Assembly (NCBI GenBank): GCA_020055645.1
Contig: CM034546.1
Span: 4,092,001 to 4,156,000 of the forward strand
DNA from: Tomocerus qinae
Taxonomy: Eukaryota > Arthropoda > Collembola > Entomobryomorpha > Tomoceridae
Reading direction: 5' to 3'
Length of the DNA: 64,000 nt
Part shown: positions 25,038-36,500 of the stretch, piece by piece
Layout: each line of letters opens with the position of its first letter
How positions within the stretch are numbered: position 1 is the first letter of the stretch
Notes under the pieces: generated by a model
Seen by the model: only the letters and a program-made list of their open reading frames with translations
Database searches by the model: none
Told to the model about the DNA's origin: nothing
Program-made: the position numbers and the translations under genes

Positions 25038-27521
25038 ATGTGGACAGTTCGAAAATTATTATACTTGACATTAATGGTGTCAGTCTTTTCGTCGGCAATT
25101 TATTTTGAATTATTACAAAAAGCAATTTGTATTTCTTCCTTTGGCGATGGAAATTCTTGTCAGTTTTCGCATGACACGTGTCATATTCCAAAACTCGACC
25201 CTTACGATTTCTCCATTTTGAAATATCTAGAAGAACCAGATCCCATCGACTGCACTGGAGACTATCTCCCCATCTTCTATACCGATATGGATTCAAATCT
25301 ACTATTTAATGAGACGTATGAAAATCTATTTAACGTTACCGAAGATTGCTGCTACCGAGATATTATGAGGGGGGACAAGGATGATGATTTCAGGTATCTG
25401 GGATTATAAAAATTTTGAGTTAGCCTGACATTCAAGTCTTTGTCACTGTTTTTGTTCAAACAATTGTTGTAGTAGTTCTAATGAGAAATTTAATTATAAA
25501 AATTGAAAGCTATTTTCATTTTGTAAGTGTAAAGTAGATTAGGAATTATGATGGACTGAAAATTAATTATTTAATTCGCAATTAAATTGTTGTAGGTCAA
25601 TTTGAAGAAAGAAATTGCTAATGAATGTTATGATAATTTTTTCAGTTAATCAATTGATTGCGGATGTTTTAGATTATCAACCGAATGCTATCCAGTGAAA
25701 GGTCAAACAACAAAAATACCAATATCATCGGATTATATAGCCGTTTACTGTACTAATTCGACAACTTTGGAGAAAGACGTAATTGACATGTTTGGGTTTA
25801 TTCACCTCAAAGAAAATGTGGAACAGCGACTTGCAAATATTTCTGGAACGACTGACAATAATGAAAGTGTGAATGTTGTTATACTCGGACTCGATGGAAT
25901 ATCCCACATGAATTTTATTCGCACAATGCCCAGAACCTATTCATTTCTTAAAAACAATCTGTCAGCGATTTCAATGAATGGACTTACAAAAGTTGGAGGT
26001 ACAATTAAATATTATATATATCAGTATATTTACCATTCCAAAAGCAGATATTGCAGCATCCCACATTAAATTGAAAGTTAATTTTATTGTTTTTTTGATG
26101 ACAGGTGTACAGAAATTGTTATCGTCAATTTTGTTTTAAGAAAATGAAAAAACAACATTTTTTTTAGTAAACCTTATTATTTTTTCTTATTTTTGTTGCC
26201 AGATAATACCTACCCAAATGTTTATCCCCTTCTAATGGGTTTAAGCAACAATGCAGTAAATTGGGGTTGCGCCTTGATGAATACTTTCGATTCTTGTCCG
26301 ATTATCTGGAATCTCTACTCCTCTTTGGGTTACAGAACGGTACATTACGAAGACGGTCATAAACATGCAACGCTGTTCAACACGCACCACGGCAATGACT
26401 TTATTAAAATCACCAAAGTGTTTAACACAGTCCACAAAGGATTTACCACACCTCCAACAGATTATTATCTGCGACCTCTATTTATTGCCCAGGACGAGTT
26501 ATTGGGTCATCATCGACTTTCCGGCCACTACCGAGCATGCTTGGGACCAAGACTGGGTTTTGAATACATGTTGGACTATTTTAAAAAGGCTGCTTACACT
26601 TTTGGAAGAAATAACAAGAAATATTTCCAATTTGTCTGGTCTAATGTGCTCTCCCATGATTTTCTAAATCTTCCTAAGTTGGGTGACCAACATGTTTACA
26701 ATCTTTTGGAGTTTCTTCATTCAGGAAATTATTTAAACAAAACAGTCTTCATTTTGATGAGTGATCATGGAATCAATGTTGGAGCAATGAGAGCCAACAC
26801 ATACCAAGGCAGTATTGAAAACAAAATGCCTTTCATGTACTCCATAATTCCCCAGTGGGTTTTGGAAAAGTATAAATCTGCATTTGACAATTTTCGAAAC
26901 AATTCTGAAAGGTTAGTGACTAATTTCGATATTCATGAAACTCTTAAAGACTTGGCCAATTTAGAAAGCATCCAAAGCGAAAAAATTCGGCAGCGATCTC
27001 ATGAACTAGAGAAAATTGATTTTGATTCGCCATTTAACTGGAATGCAAATCGAGGGATTAGCTTATTTTTACCAATTCCTAAACACCGAACTTGTGATCA
27101 AGCTGCTATTCCCAACCAGTATTGCATTTGTCACTCGTTCAATGAAGTACAAATTCAGAACTCTAGTGAAGCCACACATTTAGGCGAAGTAGTTGTGATG
27201 GCTATTAATAAGATTCTTTCTAAATCACCGGAATGTGCTCCTCTAACATTGGTGGACATTACGAGACTACAAAAATCAACACAGGAAGAAAATGAAGGTC
27301 CTCATTTGGCAATAATCAATTTTATTACTGCTCCAGGTAATGCAAGTTTCGAAGGTACTCTAATAAAAGGGTCTAGTCAAAGTTGGACAGTCGATAATCC
27401 AACGACTATCAGCAGAACTAATACGTATGGAAATCAAAGTCATTGCGTAAGCAATGATGATGACTTGAAGAGATTTTGTTTCTGTCTAAACAATGTGGAA
27501 AGTGTGGAAACAAAAAACTAG
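25038..27521 (+). CDS. DUF229 protein (alkaline-phosphatase/sulfatase-like superfamily), three exons
   Basis: Exons 25038-25393, 25673-25998 and 26203-27521 join in phases 2 and 1 to give 666 residues. An N-terminal hydrophobic segment (about residues 8-24) suggests a signal peptide or a signal anchor. The core begins VVILGLDGISHMNF and MPRTYSFL and runs through NGLTKVGDNTYPNVYPLL, then LMSDHGIN, FMYSIIP and FDIHETL. These are the recurring blocks of the DUF229 family. In the superfamily the Asp after GL and the SDHG Asp/His bind metal, so a hydrolase acting on an extracellular or lumenal substrate is plausible; no substrate is known. The C-terminal third is Cys-rich with scattered N-glycosylation sites. 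Length is typical. AATAAA follows at 27653. Confidence 0.9.
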
Positions 27522-27652
27522 TGGAAAACCAGAAAATGGATTAGATAAACTTATTCAAAGACCTAAAATTGCATCATTACTTTTTGTAGGAATTTACTAC
27601 AATATCAATTAAAGGCATTTACACAACGTTGTATTAAAACGTAGATGTTGCA

Positions 27653-27658
27653 AATAAA
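27653..27658 (+). terminator. Polyadenylation signal of the DUF229 gene
   Basis: AATAAA 132 bp after the stop codon. Confidence 0.55.
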
Positions 27659-27659
27659 T

Positions 27660-28535
27660 ACGTCTAAATCATAAATGTTTGAATCCGCATTACAATAAAG
27701 CTAAGAAAAAATATTTTCAAATACAAAATATTTTATATTATTTTTTTAAAGTGACTATACTAATTCAAATCATTCTAACCTCAAGGATTAGAATATTCCG
27801 CAAGTATTTAGTCAAAAATCATGTTCGTGGTAGGAGAGACAACTAATAGTTAATGCTATACTGACAGTAGCTAGTCTCAATGTCTAACACAAAATATAAG
27901 CATGCAATGTATTCTATTTAAAGCTAAAAATTTATAAAATTGAACTAGTACAAGGTAAGGTCATATTATTCGTGAAACTAGTGTAGGGATACTATTTGCA
28001 TTAACTGGGCTTCACCAGAATTTTCAATATTTTCCTAAAGACAAGCACAAGATAGTTAAGACCCACTTGATGTATAATAAATTAAATTCACGTCTTGCGT
28101 CAACCTCAACCAACTTGGACAGGAAAGTTTATGTGAGTCGTTAGTAAAAGAAAATCCGAGTTTTACGTCACGTGAAAAAATTCTTGGACATAAGCTAGAG
28201 TAGTTAGTCCCTGTGGCACAATAACTCAGTAGTCAGGAGTTATTTATCATGCATTGAGACACCTTTCCTAAGAAATTAAAATCATTTCAGGCAACGGAAA
28301 TATTTAGTGCATTGAAAACATTTATTCTGTCTTATGCAAAATAAATATTTAATTACGTCTGATTTTAAAATTTCTTCAAAAAATGAAAGAGGTCAAATGA
28401 AGCCAAAATATTAGTATTAGTCATGTGTTGTCATTTATTGTATAATGTCTTTAATTGTGGACACTGGGATATAAATTGTCCGAATTAATGTATTTGGAAA
28501 GAGCAGACTGTTATATATATCAATCTTCTTTTTCA
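27660..28535. other. AT-rich spacer, nothing recognised
   Basis: No supportable gene or repeat. Confidence 0.5.
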
Positions 28536-28542
28536 GCCACAG

Positions 28543-29020
28543 TGGGTCTTCTATTTAAATGTAAACACAGAAGTACAGAGCTAATATCACGACAGATAAT
28601 AATTCTATCATATTTAACGCTAACAATGAACAAAAAATTATTTAAATGGTTAATCAGTGCACTCATGAAGAAATAAACAAATTAAAAAATATATCAAATT
28701 TATTTCCATTAGCCAAATTGAATTGAATGGACAGTGCAATCACCAATTGCAGTTATTACTATACATATTATTATGGTATGGTAGTAATCCATGTTTACTT
28801 TTATAATAGAAGAAAAACGGACTATTGCTAAGTTTCCACCAATTTACGTATTATCTGTAGGTTGTAAAATGTTTGTGGTTAGATAATAAGATAATAATAT
28901 GAGAAGGGAAGTAAAATGAAGTTATTATGTTTGTAATTTATGGAAGTAATTGACATGAAATCTTAAATCAAATGTGATATGTGAAATAGAAAATGAAATT
29001 TCTCCGTTACCATATTACCG
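28543..29020 (-). pseudogene. Duplicated P450 promoter and first exon, decayed
   Basis: This stretch matches 62222-62680, the first exon and upstream region of the complete P450, in the same orientation. The copied ATG is at 28609-28611 and starts MIELL as in the intact gene. A frame change then leads to TAA (28555-28557) where the intact gene encodes the linker before its Pro-rich hinge, and the exon-end splice site is gone. The upstream TATA (complement of 28798-28805) and the block GAAATTT..CCGTTACCATATTACCGCAGCA are conserved in both copies. No further P450 exons lie nearby, so this is a 5' fragment only. Confidence 0.75.
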
Positions 29021-32000
29021 CAGCAGCACAAAGCGATCAAATGGATTAGGATGCGACAAAAGTATTTTAAGGCACAATCAAAGCCTCTGCCTTCTGCTTC
29101 AGGCCTTGTCCCACATACAATACAAGCAAAACTGTAGCGCCACAGACCTGAAGTGGTTAGTCATTCACGCCAGGAAATATAAACACACCAATCAAGATGA
29201 TAAGTGGAGTGCAAGTTATAGTGTTCTATTGTATAGATTTGTTTCATTATTATGTCCCCCACTTCCCACTTCTGGTCTGTGTCACTGATCCGCAATCTCG
29301 TTTACCGCGTCTAGTCTTATATATTAACACTCATCTATTTCTGTGGGCACAATACAATTTCTGAGGCCTAATAGATTTTCAAAAAGAAATGTTTATGTAA
29401 GACTTCATCAAGAAATAAAATATGTTTTAAATTTTTGCATATATACATTAGTAAATGTGTATGTACTGAAAAGATTTTTCTGAATCCAAACAAATATAAA
29501 ATAGTCAATTAGATCCCAGCCCATCCTCATAGTTCTCTGAGTTGACAGTATCGAATCAAAAAAACACGCAATGCATTACTTGAAAACAATTAGGGTAGCT
29601 CATGTGCCAGTACACTAATAAAATAATTACTTTTAAAACAATCATTTCCCCAAAATGTACGAATGCATGCAAATGAAATTAACAATAAGTTATTAATACT
29701 ACTTAATCTCTTTAATATTTCATAAAAATTTATGACAACAGGACTTTTATTGTTTCCTACTTATTATCTCCATGTATACTATCAGTCAAAAATTCTTGCT
29801 TATTGCGAGTTACGTAGTGCAATTGGTTGTTAAAAAGTTTTGGTTCTCCTTAAAATGTGTTTATATGTTAAGCTTAAATAATAATTACTTGTAAATTTTT
29901 CATCACTCGTCTTCGTTAAAGCCCATTCCCTTTGACATTTAACACTAACCTTCCCATGGCAATACGATTTTCGATATGCCATAGTATTTAGAGACAATAA
30001 ACGCCCGTTTCATTTTCCGAGAATAGCAATTTGTATATATAAATTGGTGTGAATGTGAATATGAAGTAGAAAATCCCAAGCTTTTTATATTTCTAAGAAA
30101 ACAGCGCTTTTAGTAAAGCAGAACTGGTCTCATCACCATTAAAATTGCATAACACATAACAATAAGTTAATGGTGTGGTAGAAACATCAAACAACCTTAT
30201 CTTATCATGTACCATGCGAATCTTCGGGATTCCTTCGAGCTTTAAGATATTATGTAGTCCAGCACAGAATACAAAACAACTAATAACAATTTCAAAACAA
30301 AATCTCAAACACTACTTATCAACATCAACGTTTCATTTGAGGGATAGTTCCATATTATACTATTTTTATGACTCCTACATGGACACAGTAGCACTGTGTG
30401 AAAAGATTGAGATAAAACTATACAAGAACTAAACCAATTACGTTGTAATTATACTTCTGGTCGCACGGCCTTTCGCAATGTCGATAAAAGAGGCCAACAC
30501 CAAAAAAATATCTTCGTTAATTTTTCATTCTATTATTCATCTACTTGTGTCCAACATATATCTTTTGTCCATCTAAACTATAGGGTTTGGACTTATCATC
30601 CTGCCATACATTTTCGGTATAATGACGTGGGGTAAGCTAAATATTTTGATATTTTTCATAGACTTTTAAATTTAATATTTAGAATTACTACTTATGATGT
30701 AAATGGTAATAAGCTTTTATAATTTTAAATCTATTTCAACGACTGATTTTCAATTCATTTGATCAGTAAGAATAAATATTTTTCATTTTCGTACATTTGA
30801 CATTCCATTCCATTACTTCAATATGGGGTTGGAAGGTCTCATATTTTCGGGGTGTACGAAGTGAGGAGTAGAGAAAATCCATATGATATCGAGCAATGAA
30901 TAAAATCGACATTTTATATTAACTTAAAAAATAGTCAGTAAATCAGAAATGTCTAAAATATCATACAAAGTGGTTTGAATTTTCCAAGTCTCTGTTCAGT
31001 TCATCTCAGTAAAGGCAAATATTATCATTAAGGAATATTTTTTTAGAAAATCAAGGGAATATTGTAGATTGGTACAGTATAGCAATGTTTGAAATAAGAT
31101 GAAAATTTTCAAAACATTTTCAATTGAGAATAATACAAAAGCGCCAAAATATCCCACACAAGTTAGACTTCTATCAGGAGCACAGGATTCCGACGAAACA
31201 CACGCAATTTTTTCCGCCATTGGATCTTTTGACGCTTTTAAGATATGGAGGTCCAAATTTTGTCACAATATTACCATTTTTAATGCAATTACGTGCAGGG
31301 TTTCATTAAGGGAGCTCTTCACATACGTCGGGACACTATAATTCCACTGTGGTCAAACTTTGGCCAATGTAGACTTTAATTTTTAGGATTTAACCATAAT
31401 AAATATTCTCCGAGTTCTCCAATGGCTCACTGTCAATATCACTTACGTTCGTTACGCACTGGTCGGGCCCCATTTGCTATCAAACATCAATTTCCAATTC
31501 AATTGGATCCAGTGATCAAGATAGATAATAAAAGAAGGCGGTACGGTAGACATTACGAACAGGCAGACGACATAAACACCAAGAGAGAATAAAAATATGG
31601 AAGCATCGAAAGGAGGCTTACAGCTTGACCTGTGGAACTCTTGCTGTAGGGTACCGGGATCAATCTCTCTTGCAACTCACCACCTATGACCTTCCACACT
31701 AAAGGGCAGTGCGGTGAGACATAAGTAGTATTGAACTTTCAAGTCAAACATTTATAGGGGCATCTGGCTCAGAAGATTCAGGACACTTTCGGGAAATGCA
31801 GAGGGGAGGAAGTACTTCCAGAGTGCACTCTTTTTCATTAGAGTCACCCTTATCGGAGGAAGGTATGGGGAGGGACAATGTAGAGCAGTTTTGAATATTG
31901 ATTGCACTGCTTTAACCTTTCCAATCCCTCACTGCACTCTCTGCATGGTTTAAAGGCAGCGATCAAATGGTCTTTCATAATACAACTTTTCCGTTTCCAT

Positions 32001-32389
32001 TCCCTTATGCCTTTCGATCAACTCGTAACTGTTTACTGGCGCTGGTAATGGAGACGTCTTCACTTAGTTTGATAGAATTCAGTTTAAAAGATAAATTTCG
32101 AGACACATAATAATATGCTCTGGGCCTGTTATGTTTTCAAGTGACGTTTTTAATCAATTTTTGGGTCCTTTTAGCTGTAAACATTACAAAAACCTCAAAT
32201 TTTCATTAATTAGTAAAAATACATCATGAAAATGGCCAAAAAATGTTCTTAAGATTTTTCTATTCTAGAAAATATTAGAAAATTTCTTTTATTTGAAAAA
32301 ATACTTACTAAAACTTTAGAATTTTTAAAGCCAAGAAATGTAAAAAAGTTTTTTAACACATTTTTTTAAATCCTATTTTTACGTTTCAG
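29021..32389. other. Long non-coding stretch before the GT8-polyketide synthase gene
   Basis: No convincing gene. It may hold the missing first exon(s) and promoter of the downstream fusion gene. One splice-bounded open stretch (30582-30634, hydrophobic) and a short ATG frame (from 30478) were noted but cannot be tied in phase to the later exons. 31500-32000 is less AT-rich and contains partly inverted short motifs, possibly an old transposon. Confidence 0.4.
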
Positions 32390-32518
32390 AAGGTTTGGAG
32401 TGGATTGGGAGGTGTCCTAATAATAATGTTTATAGATAACTGGCAATACGCAATAATGTTTTTCCACCTTCAAAATGACCACCTTCAAAGCTCCAAATCA
32501 ACTCCAAGTCGTCTCAAT
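32390..32518 (+). other. Candidate upstream exon of the fusion gene (weak)
   Basis: A 43-codon open stretch bounded by a good acceptor (acgtttcag) and a plausible donor (AAT/gtacac), phase 0 at both ends. It joins in frame to the candidate exon at 32797. It encodes a hydrophobic run (GGVLIIMFIDNW) that could act as a membrane anchor. No homology is recognised. Confidence 0.2.
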
Positions 32519-32796
32519 GTACACGTACAACAAATTTTAAGCCTTTTTACTGGATTTTTATAAAAGAGAACACGCTATAATTGACCTAGTCGATTTACCT
32601 TCACTTTATCTGAGAAAGTAGTTATAATAGTTGTTTTGTTGCGATTCCCCATTGTTGTAAACAAAAAAGATTAACGAAATTTAATAATTTTGTTTTCTTA
32701 TCTTCGCTGAACTCTATCATTTGTATCAATCCGCGATGAATTGTTCGTGAGATATTATTGAAAAATAAAAAAATGACCTGTTTTTGTTTTCTATAG

Positions 32797-32973
32797 CGTT
32801 TATTTGATATAACTTATAAATATGTAGGAAAAAGGAAAATTGCTTGGATTACTGCAGCCGTGGACGAGGAAACCGCTTTACAGGCAATTGTGTTGGCAAA
32901 ATCTCTGGCCAGAGTTGTCACAGAAGCTGACACTGTTGTTTTGGTATCTGAAGATGTTCCTAGCCAGCTTTGC
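32797..32973 (+). other. Candidate exon for the N-terminal part of the GT8 domain
   Basis: After a strong acceptor (ttgttttctatag) the frame reads through KIAWITAAVDEETALQAIVL and VVLVSEDVPSQL. This matches the first Rossmann strand, helix and second strand of glycogenin (xAxVTxxxNxxYxxGAxVLxxSL, then VVLxxxxV). The next exon (33556) continues with what follows in that fold. However, a stop (TGA, 32974-32976) comes before any GT donor that would give the needed phase 2. Either the exon has decayed, a non-canonical donor is used, or a small sequence error lies near 32970. The opposite strand is also open (32814-33032), but only the + reading fits the neighbours. Confidence 0.45.
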
Positions 32974-33555
32974 TGAGATATTTCACATTGAATAATTACC
33001 TCATCATCGGAACCTAAAACTTCGATTTTCATAAATTATTTGGTACATTGATTAAAAAAATAGGTTACCATTTAATTCCCCACGGGGGACCTATTATCAC
33101 TGTGTGCGTGTTGCTTATCGACGAGATAGCCTTAACTATTCAACCAAATGTTAAAGAGCTTAGTCACTTTTTACAATTTTTATTTCTAAAGTCATTAGTG
33201 AATATCAAAGTCTTACTCATCATTTCAAAATTCTATTTCAAGAAGTTTTTCTTTCAAAATGAAATATTTGAAATAAATATGCATGCGCAGTTAACTTGAT
33301 TGAAATAATGGAAATAAATACCGTGTACCCTATATTTCATTTATTTCAAATATTTCAATTTTCAAGGAAGGTGGAGGTAGAATATTTTGCGAAATATTTC
33401 AAATGTCATGTCTACGTGTGAATATGGCTAGTTCTTGCATATGAAATATGTTGCGCACTTAGTTTTCTGAATCAAACTAAAGCAGGTCAATGATGGAATT
33501 TTATTACATTTATTATTACATAATAGTTTTATGGTTGTACTTTTTTGTTTTTTAG

Positions 33556-36500
33556 TATACTTTTAACAAATTACTTCGACTCCGCCTTATCAGTTCACCT
33601 GGAGTTGAAAAATTCAAAACTTCCAAAGAACGAACTCATTATCATTCAAGCCTGGAATGTTAGCACACATGACAAATGTGTCTTTCTTAATCCAAATAAA
33701 ATGGTAACAAATCTCTCTCATTTTACATTATCAATCAAAATACTGTGAAAAGAGCATTAACACGTGTTTATAAGACGCCCATTGTCCTTAATTAAAATGG
33801 AGAACAGTTATGTATAAGTAAAGTAGACGTCATCTGTCATCTGCTGACGGTTAAATAACCACTGCATGCGGCAAGCCATTTTGTCATAATTCGAATATAT
33901 GTCACAAGCAACATTTTTGATTAACTTGAAAAAATTTTCCCCAAAAAAGACATTCTTTCATTCATTTCAAATTTTTTCTTAACTTACCTGAATTATTACC
34001 ATATAATTACTTACACTTATTTAGTAAAAGTAATGATTAATGAAATTAGAGTTAAATTAATAGGTCGTGAAAAAATGTGATGAATTATTTCAAACGGAAG
34101 ATTGTTCTACAATTTGGATAAGGGAAACTGAAAAACAGCTTGATGTGTCGGTTATGGTAATCAAACCGGGATATGAAGAATTCAGGAGCATAAGCAAGTT
34201 GGCTATGGGCAGTCAATACAATTTTTGTAAGTCTCCTCTCCTTCCTTACTCTGATCCAAATTTGCATACATGTATTGTGTCAGTTAAAATTAATATCAGT
34301 GTGCAAAGTTTACCACTTTTTAGGCTTTTTTTGGTAAAAATGCACTTAATGGAAAAAATGCATTTAATAGTAAAAATGGTAAATGGCGATTAATTAGGCA
34401 GATTAGTACAGGTACACAAGACGTATTAAATATAAATTTTACTTTATTTTCTATGAAACATTTCCAATTAGCCCCTTAATTAATCAAATTAATCATATTT
34501 ATTTGATTGTTAACCGAAAGCTGTAAATACTAAAACTAAGATTGCATTTGGAATCGTCAATTTAAAATTGATATGAATTTAATGGCAATTCATTTCTCAA
34601 TCGGTAAAAAAAACGTTTAGTGTCTCAATTCGTTGAGTCCAACTCTGATTGATGTACACTTTATGGATCATTTTGTGACAACAATCGTCAGCTGCTAAGC
34701 TATTTCCTACTGTGATAAAGAATTTTATTCAAAACCACGAAATTTAAAGTATACTGTTTTTACCACTTACCACTCCTTTTTCGGTGATGTTATTTAACGT
34801 TAAATACCATTAAAAACCACTTACCACTTGCAAGTGGTAAATGGTATTTCTAACACTGGTTAATATAATCAGTGGAGCGCATGGTGCTGACCGAAGATGC
34901 TGTTGTTTCATTATTGTTATTATCTTTTGACTTTTCAGTGTCGGAGGTCTTAAATGATCATTTTCACACTGGCAAAATAGGAGAGCTGTCTGAAAGTTAC
35001 AATTTTTATCTCTCAAGTTCTTCTGAAATGTAAGCAACCAAACGTGTATAAAAACATTTCCAACTGAGCCACTTGAAACATAGGGTATGTGTTACAGGAA
35101 GTTTGTACAGAGCGGATATATGCAAAATGCCTAGGATACATGTAATGTGAAAAATCAATATTTTGATGTTTAACGAACCTAACTTAATTTAATTCAATCA
35201 AATTTACATGAAAGTATATTTGACAGTCATGAAGTTGTATTATATAAGGTTAGGTTCGTTAAAAATCAAAATTTTGGTTTTTCACTTATGCTAGGCATTT
35301 TGCATAAGAGTTTCTTTTGTAAAATAAAAAAATTGACCATACAATTGGATGGTCGGTTGCGACTTAGTGATATGTGTAGATCGAATATCAAAATTTCTAA
35401 GGTTCGATTCCTGATTTGACCATCAAATAATTTTTAAATTTATTTAATACACCCGATGGCTTAAATACTTATCCCTGAACGTAAATACATATATAGTTCG
35501 ATATGCATAAAAAAATTTTGTAAGTTTTAATTTATAAACACATCGTACGTATTCACTGTACACAAATATATATGTAAATGTCTGTCAACATATCTATGTA
35601 TGTAATTGAATAATAATAAATATGTATTGTATGATTCTGTAAGGTTTAACAGCGACGTGTTAAATATCAAAATTCTATCCGGCCTAGAAAATACAGAGAA
35701 TAGCTCTCAGAAAAACGGAGTTTTCACAAATGGCGTGTCTCCAGACATATTCCAGGTAGTTATGATAACGAGCATGGGGGACTCAAATTATTTTTATAAA
35801 TCCTAAATAAAAAGTAAACAATTCTATCCAATGTATTTACTCTAGAAATTATTGCCAGTTAACGTGAATGGGGTATCTGTAATGATGTTAATTAAATAAC
35901 TTGAAATATATATAAATATTAAACTTTGACATGTAAGTAAAGGAAAGATTTTTTTAAACCCAAGTAATAAGATTTAATTCCAGATTCAATCATTTCCTTA
36001 TATACAAAGCTCAATTTATTCATAACGTAGGCTATGATACTGATCAAATTTCTTGGTTGGTATTTGGAAACTAGAGCTTAGTTAAACTTTTCTTTCAATC
36101 AATTAATTTGGACGTTAACACGCAATAGTAATACTTTATAGCTGGAGTAAGAAAATTCATTCCAATTAAACTTTTGTAACATAAGCTTTCACGTTATCTG
36201 TTAATATACTTTGTTAACAGAAGGTGTATACTTTATGGAGAACTTGGACATCGGAAACAGAATTACATAAAAATTTATGCGGCAAAGATGCCTCTGGATT
36301 TAAGAACAATGGCCATTATAAAGATTCCATTGCCATTATTGGACACAGCTGTCGATTTCCTGGAGCCAACAGCATTGACGAGTTTTGGGAACTGATAAAA
36401 AATGGAGGAGATGGAATCCGATCCGTTCCTGTAGAAAGACTTTCCGAAAATCAGCTTAACGATGTCAAATACACGGAATCAAAAGCTGGTTTCCTCAAGT

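Larger units (their letters stand above)
33556..35755 (+). other. GT8 (glycogenin-like) exons of the fusion gene, catalytic motifs lost
   Basis: The four exons read, in order, as the middle and end of a glycogenin fold. NYFDSALSVHLEL matches the FDEVxxVDVLDSGD region. DKCVFLNPNKMVVKKCDELF matches SKCVFMDADTLVxxNIDDLF. DVSVMVIKPGYEEF matches NSGVFVYQPSxETY. YNFYLSSSSEM matches YNLSSISIY. The match continues over the last junction: PDIFQ plus KVYTLWRTW of the giant exon resembles the closing HPEFLxLWWxIF of glycogenin. The metal-binding DAD has become NPN. The DQG motif, the self-glucosylated Tyr region and the VVHF His are also not conserved. The domain is therefore probably not an active glucosyltransferase. 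The comparison was made from knowledge of the family, not by a search. Confidence 0.7.

Noticed and set aside
30093-30308. 71-residue - strand frame with signal-like start
   Set aside because: It begins with TTG rather than ATG, has no splice support and no family resemblance.
30582-30634. Short hydrophobic exon-like stretch between good splice sites
   Set aside because: Its phases do not connect to the candidate exons at 32390 or 32797 and it has no recognised homology.
32814-33032. 72-residue open frame on the - strand
   Set aside because: It overlaps a + strand reading that matches the GT8 N-terminus and fits the following exons. No - strand partner exons were found.
33545-33748. Stand-alone 67-residue gene
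   Set aside because: Starts with TTG inside a polypyrimidine tract and reads past a good donor; it is the first visible GT8 exon.
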